Assembly (NCBI GenBank): GCA_037132275.1 | Contig: JBAXPK010000049.1 | Span: 1 to 17,626 of the forward strand | DNA length: 17,626 nt | DNA from: JAABPW01 sp037132275 | Lineage (GTDB): Bacteria; Verrucomicrobiota; Kiritimatiellia; CAIKKV01; CAITUY01 | Direction: 5' to 3' | Shown here: piece after piece, positions 14,865 through 17,626 of the stretch | Position numbering within the stretch: position 1 is the stretch's first letter | Layout: each line of letters starts with the position of its first letter | The notes under the pieces: generated by a model | What the model saw: only the letters and a program-made list of their open reading frames with translations | The model's database searches: none | Told to the model about the DNA's origin: nothing | Made by a program: the position numbers and the translations under genes

Positions 14865-15479
14865 TTGGCGACAATCTGCGGCCAGCGTGATTTTTCCATC
14901 AGCATTTTCGGGAGACCTGGGCGTCAACATGTCAATGTATTGATCACCCCCTGTATTTTGAACCCCCGTGTTATCGAAGTGATTCTGGTGACAGTTAAAA
15001 AACCGACAGGCCGCACATGGTACGATCTCGCCGTTCTCAAGAATGAGTATGACCATCTTGATACCAAGCGACCCGATCGACAAATGAGACCGGTGCCGGA
15101 TCGCCCTTCGGCTCCGCCCCGTGGCCCACGTCCCCCGATGATCGACAGGGAATATTTGAGGGAGCAGACGTTTCCGCCGCCCCCGATTTCCGGGACCAAA
15201 GACATCATCCCACTGACATCGTTTGAGGCATTGGAGGAGGAAGCCTTCCAACAGAGTAATTGCCTGGGGATAAATGACAATTATGCAAACAAGGTCTTGA
15301 GCGGGGGGCTTTACATTTACCGGGTGCTGGCCCCCGAGCGGCACACGCTGTCCATCGAGAAAATGGGCGGCAACTGCTGGCGGATTTCAGAGTTGAGACA
15401 GAGGAAGAACGGGAAAGGGCTGGAAAACACGAAGGTGGTTGTCCAGCGCTGGCTGGAATCCAACCAGATTTCACTGTAG
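14865..15479 (+). CDS. PcfJ-like protein, probably N-terminally truncated
   Basis: The C-terminal half fits the PcfJ-like family found on plasmids and in accessory regions. Features are FPPPPISGTKDIIPLTSFEAL, EEEAFQQSNCLG, a YIYRVLAPERHTLSIEKMGG block and a final VVVQRWLESNQ. Upstream, TWYDLAVLKNEYDHL resembles the preceding helix of such proteins. Full family members are usually several hundred residues, while this frame offers at most 204. The TTG start at 14865 has no convincing ribosome binding site, and residues 1-38 do not look like the family; GTG 14979 or 14988 are alternatives. I therefore regard it as a 5'-truncated remnant or minimal version. Function of the family is unknown. It faces away from DUF4160. 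Confidence 0.6.
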   Translation: MATICGQRDFSISIFGRPGRQHVNVLITPCILNPRVIEVILVTVKKPTGRTWYDLAVLKNEYDHLDTKRPDRQMRPVPDRPSAPPRGPRPPMIDREYLREQTFPPPPISGTKDIIPLTSFEALEEEAFQQSNCLGINDNYANKVLSGGLYIYRVLAPERHTLSIEKMGGNCWRISELRQRKNGKGLENTKVVVQRWLESNQISL

Positions 15480-15488
15480 GAGAAACGT

Positions 15489-15617
15489 TTGCACGACATT
15501 GCAAGATTGATCAATGCTGAACAGGTTCAGCATCGTGTGTTGAGGAATTGGCGAAGTATCAGATGGCAACCACGCGGAGCCCCGGAATGTCGGCGAAGTC
15601 GGTGGCGTTTCGGGTGA
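15489..15617 (+). CDS. Small ORF (42 aa) behind the PcfJ-like gene, possibly the start of a broken gene
   Basis: A perfect AGGAG (15478-15482), overlapping the PcfJ stop codon, is 6 nt before TTG 15489. The frame then reads LHDIARLINAEQVQHRVLRN and stays open to TGA 15615-15617. The first ~26 residues look like a normal helical N-terminus, while the rest is Arg/Pro/Trp-rich and antisense to the end of the vapC gene. This is what would be seen if a gene co-transcribed with PcfJ had been cut by arrival of the toxin-antitoxin module. I do not recognise the family, and it could be a chance ORF. Confidence 0.3.
   Translation: MHDIARLINAEQVQHRVLRNWRSIRWQPRGAPECRRSRWRFG
15514..15533. repeat. Perfect 9-bp inverted repeat with 2-nt centre
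   Basis: ATGCTGAAC-AG-GTTCAGCAT is a 20-bp palindrome. It lies between the converging PcfJ-like and vapC genes and inside the small ORF. There is no T-run after it on either strand, so a terminator is unlikely. It could be a protein binding site or a chance palindrome. Confidence 0.5.
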
Positions 15618-15963
15618 GAACCGGGTGCCCGTGCTGGATGGCTACGGCCGCAATCCAGAGATCATGGAGGCGGTGAGTGGATGGTTTTCCCTGATTGTCC
15701 AAGGTCGCCGCGATCCGGCCAAAGACAAGGCCGGTGCCAGAGTCAATAATCAGGCATGGTTTGCGGCGCAAGCGCTCCATGGCACTGAATCGCAGATGGC
15801 GGTGGGTGGCATTCGAGGCCCGTTCCACGCCATACTGTAATTCAGCGAGAATGGTGGGGGTCAGGAATACGGCATCATTCTGTATGCGGTCGGCAACTTC
15901 CACGGGACGCAATCGCCCGCGTTCAATGTCTACCCAGACACAGGTGTCAATGATCACTCCCAT
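15559..15963 (-). CDS. vapC: VapC-family PIN-domain ribonuclease toxin
   Basis: This 134-residue PIN-domain protein carries the acidic active-site residues D6 (GVIIDTCVWVD), E41 (TILAELQYGVERA), D101 (HRLHDLWIAAVAI) and D122 (LTRNATDFADIPGL), which coordinate Mg2+ for RNA cleavage. VapC toxins typically cut tRNA or rRNA; the target here is unknown. The ATG lies inside the antitoxin gene, overlapping its 3' end by 10 bp, the usual antitoxin-first coupling. All four acidic residues are present, so it is probably active. Confidence 0.92.
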   Translation of the reverse strand: MGVIIDTCVWVDIERGRLRPVEVADRIQNDAVFLTPTILAELQYGVERASNATHRHLRFSAMERLRRKPCLIIDSGTGLVFGRIAATLDNQGKPSTHRLHDLWIAAVAIQHGHPVLTRNATDFADIPGLRVVAI

Positions 15964-16217
15964 GGATCGTTCAACTCCTTGGCGGCGGGGCGGTCAAACC
16001 CCTGCATATCCTTCATCCATGCTTCCCCCTCCTTGTCTGGCAAGATGCCGAACAAATCGGAAAATGCATCGAGGGCACGCATTTCAGGCGCGCCTGGCAT
16101 GATCCGTGCAACAGGGTGGTGGTTTCGGACAATAATGAGCTCTTCCCCGCCGTGTTCCAGCCGATCCAAGAACCGACTCAAATTTCGCGAGAAATCTGTC
16201 GCAGAGATGGTTGTCAT
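15954..16217 (-). CDS. Phd/YefM-family antitoxin
   Basis: This 87-residue protein neutralises the adjacent VapC-like toxin and represses the operon. The N-terminal DNA-binding dimer has the family pattern TISATDFSRNLSRFLDRLEH, GGEELIIVRN and HHPVARIMPG. The C-terminal ~40 residues (acidic, Trp-containing, ending DPWE) should wrap the toxin. GAGG, 7 nt upstream of the ATG, is the ribosome binding site. A good promoter with an inverted repeat precedes it. The pairing of a Phd-type antitoxin with a PIN toxin is common. Confidence 0.9.
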   Translation of the reverse strand: MTTISATDFSRNLSRFLDRLEHGGEELIIVRNHHPVARIMPGAPEMRALDAFSDLFGILPDKEGEAWMKDMQGFDRPAAKELNDPWE

Positions 16218-16250
16218 GGTTAAACCTCATCAATCTGAATATCTGATAAG

Positions 16251-16278
16251 ATCATACTCTATGATAAACTTGCGTCAA
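16251..16278 (-). promoter_or_regulatory. Sigma70-type promoter with operator for the antitoxin-toxin operon
   Basis: On the minus strand TTGACG (16273-16278) and TATGAT (16251-16256) are separated by 16 bp, each one mismatch from consensus. The -10 box is one arm of a perfect inverted repeat ATCATA-CTC-TATGAT (16251-16265), and TGATAA occurs twice nearby (16244-16249, 16263-16268). Transcription would start ~16244, about 27 nt before the antitoxin ATG. Autorepression by the toxin-antitoxin complex is the expected regulation (inference). Confidence 0.65.
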
Positions 16279-16322
16279 ACTAATTCACAGATTGCCGCAG
16301 ACAACACTGGGGGTAGGGGCAG

Positions 16323-16742
16323 CTACCGAGTTTTGCCAATCCATTCGGCCTCGGCGCAGATCGCGATTCCACCGCGGGGATTGAATGTGCCGGTCACTTT
16401 GATCCTGCGGGGCTTGATGGCCTTGACGATGTCGTCCAGGATCCGGTTGACCACTTCCTCGTGAAAAGTGTTATGATTGCGGAACGAGTAGAGGTAGAGC
16501 TTCAACGCCTTGCTTTCCAGGCATAACTTGTTCGGAACGTACTCGATCAGGATCCGGCCGAAATCCGGCTGGTCGGTGATGGGGCAACGACTGGTGAATT
16601 CCGGACATTCAAATTTCACCACGTAGTCCCGTTTGGCGTAGGCGTTCGGAAACGCCTCCAATCGCGCCTTGTCCGGGGAATCCGGATACTTGGTTGTGCT
16701 ATGTCCCAGTAAGGTCAGTTCTTTGATTGTTCTATTGTTCAT
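16323..16742 (-). CDS. queF: NADPH-dependent 7-cyano-7-deazaguanine reductase (QueF)
   Basis: This cytoplasmic enzyme of queuosine biosynthesis reduces the nitrile preQ0 to preQ1. The length of 139 residues and single domain match the short YkvM/type I QueF. The nucleophilic cysteine is C53 in EFTSRCPITDQPDF, and the QueF motif ESKALKLYLYSFRNHNTFHE spans residues 76-95. AAGGA lies 4 nt before the ATG. It follows the adenylate cyclase stop by 7 bp, so the two are probably co-transcribed. No preQ1 riboswitch could be placed in that 7-bp gap. No other queuosine gene is in the window. Confidence 0.95.
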   Translation of the reverse strand: MNNRTIKELTLLGHSTTKYPDSPDKARLEAFPNAYAKRDYVVKFECPEFTSRCPITDQPDFGRILIEYVPNKLCLESKALKLYLYSFRNHNTFHEEVVNRILDDIVKAIKPRRIKVTGTFNPRGGIAICAEAEWIGKTR

Positions 16743-16749
16743 AGGATCC

Positions 16750-17626
16750 TTATTTCTCAGTCATTATCCAGACACCATTCCAGTCAGCCAGTGGTGATGT
16801 CAGCAAGGAACGGCACCGGCGCACATAGGCCTCGGCCGGGGCGTCCTGTGCCTCAATGGAGGCAAAACAGTCCAGTGCTCCCTGGATGGCTCCCTCATAA
16901 TACTTCGCGAGTCCACAGGCAAATACCTCCAACACCTCACGGCGTCCGGCGGCGGTGGTGGGCAGCATGGGCTCATAGACCCGCACCGGCTCTTTGCGAC
17001 CGACGACCTGAACCTGAGCGATTTCCCTTACGACAATACTGGAGTCGAGTTGCTTTTGGGTGTTGCTGGAAATCAGGATGGACGTACCAAACTGCTTATT
17101 GATGCCTTCAAGTCGGGCGGCCAGATTTCCGGCATCCCCGAGGAAGGTGTAGTTGAATCTCTGGTTCGATCCCATGTTGCCGACCACCACGGGGCCGCTG
17201 TTCAGGCCGATGCGTTGATAAAGTTCAGCCCCAATCTGTGCTTTGTAGTCGGGATTCAAAGCCGTCAGTTTTTCCTGGCACTCCAGCGCGGTCCTAACCG
17301 CCCGGATGGCATGATCTGATTGGGTGAGCGGGGCGTTCCAGAAGGCGATAATGGCGTCGCCCTCATACTTGTCCACCGTACCTCCATGGCGATAGATGAT
17401 GTCTGTCATGGCGGTCAGGTAGCTGTTGAGCAGGCCGGTCAACTGCTCGGGATTCAGCCGTTCGGAGATGCTGGTGAATCCCCGCACGTCCGAAAAGAAA
17501 ATGGAAAGTTCCCGCAACTCGCCCCCGAGTTTCAGCCGTTCCGGGTGCTGCACCAGTTCCTCAATGACCACGGGGCTAAGGTACTGCTTGAAGGCGCCTT
17601 TGATGAAACGCTTCTGCTTGCCCTCG
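16750..17626 (-). CDS. Class III adenylate cyclase, catalytic domain (partial, N-terminus beyond right edge)
   Basis: 291 residues are visible; the frame runs off the window, so GTG 17571 is not the real start. The linker QYLSPVVIEELVQHPERLKL leads into the catalytic domain. Metal Asp D46 is in FFSDVRGFTSISERL, and metal D90 and adenine-selecting K86 are in DKYEGDAIIAFWNAP. LGDAGNLAARLEG (162-174) supplies the second specificity Asp, the Asn and the transition-state Arg, with Gly at the Val of the usual GDxVN. These residues predict ATP to cAMP conversion. The C-terminal ~100 residues include a VQVVGRKEPVRVYEP strand pair and a helical tail. Proteins with this linker often carry an N-terminal CHASE2 sensor and membrane helices; that part is unseen. 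Confidence 0.92.
   Translation of the reverse strand, partial: EGKQKRFIKGAFKQYLSPVVIEELVQHPERLKLGGELRELSIFFSDVRGFTSISERLNPEQLTGLLNSYLTAMTDIIYRHGGTVDKYEGDAIIAFWNAPLTQSDHAIRAVRTALECQEKLTALNPDYKAQIGAELYQRIGLNSGPVVVGNMGSNQRFNYTFLGDAGNLAARLEGINKQFGTSILISSNTQKQLDSSIVVREIAQVQVVGRKEPVRVYEPMLPTTAAGRREVLEVFACGLAKYYEGAIQGALDCFASIEAQDAPAEAYVRRCRSLLTSPLADWNGVWIMTEK

Noticed and set aside
14805..15344. A 179-codon minus-strand frame opposite the PcfJ-like gene
   Set aside because: The plus-strand frame shows recognisable PcfJ motifs, while this one has no family pattern and overlaps the DUF4160 start.
15514..15533. The palindrome as a LexA/SOS box
   Set aside because: The half-site spacing (GAAC-2-GTTC) does not match the Bacillus-type or E. 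coli-type boxes, and no damage gene starts there.
15625..16102. Plus-strand frames opposite vapC and the antitoxin
   Set aside because: They are antisense to two proteins with intact family motifs and have no plausible start signals.
16743..16749. A preQ1 riboswitch controlling queF
   Set aside because: The gap to the upstream cyclase is only 7 bp, and no aptamer-like sequence is visible there.

Overview
The window looks like a chromosomal segment from a Gram-negative (diderm) bacterium with moderately high G+C. It encodes BamA, Skp and LpxD, so the cell should build an outer membrane with lipid A. The mix of a ctc/TL5-type bL25, a PcfJ-like fragment, DUF2442/DUF4160 proteins and the envelope gene order is compatible with the PVC superphylum (Verrucomicrobiota or Kiritimatiellota). 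That placement is an inference and not proven by anything here.

Region 1 (1-14220, all + strand) is one very tightly packed housekeeping array. It begins with the C-terminal end of a heptad-repeat Lys/Glu-rich protein. Next come dgt (dNTP triphosphohydrolase), ispE (isoprenoid precursor), tRNA-Gln(UUG), prs (PRPP), rplY/ctc (bL25) and pth (peptidyl-tRNA hydrolase); ispE-tRNA-Gln-prs-rplY-pth is a known conserved block. It runs directly into the classic rpsF-ssb-rpsR-rplI-dnaB cluster (ribosomal proteins, single-strand DNA binding, replicative helicase). That is followed, with overlapping stop/start codons, by bamA-skp-lpxD (outer membrane protein assembly and lipid A), galE, recA and a small DUF2007-like zinc-ribbon protein. 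Gaps are mostly under 30 bp and several junctions overlap, so translation coupling and long polycistronic transcripts are likely. One intergenic stretch, between rpsR and rplI, holds a strong stem-loop.

Region 2 (14221-16322) is accessory in character. After a weak bidirectional terminator there is a minus-strand DUF4160-DUF2442 pair, then a plus-strand PcfJ-like gene that appears to be missing its N-terminal part, followed by a 42-codon ORF with an excellent ribosome binding site. Next is a minus-strand Phd/YefM-VapC type II toxin-antitoxin module with a readable sigma70-type promoter and an inverted repeat over its -10 box.

Region 3 (16323-17626, minus strand) holds queF (queuosine biosynthesis) immediately downstream of a class III adenylate cyclase that runs off the right edge.

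The most unusual observation is that the ispE reading frame runs 50 bp into the tRNA-Gln gene, so tRNA maturation would remove the ispE stop codon. I found no CRISPR array, insertion sequence or prophage gene, and no convincing large novel system. The DUF4160-DUF2442 pair and the PcfJ remnant with its downstream ORF are the least characterised parts.
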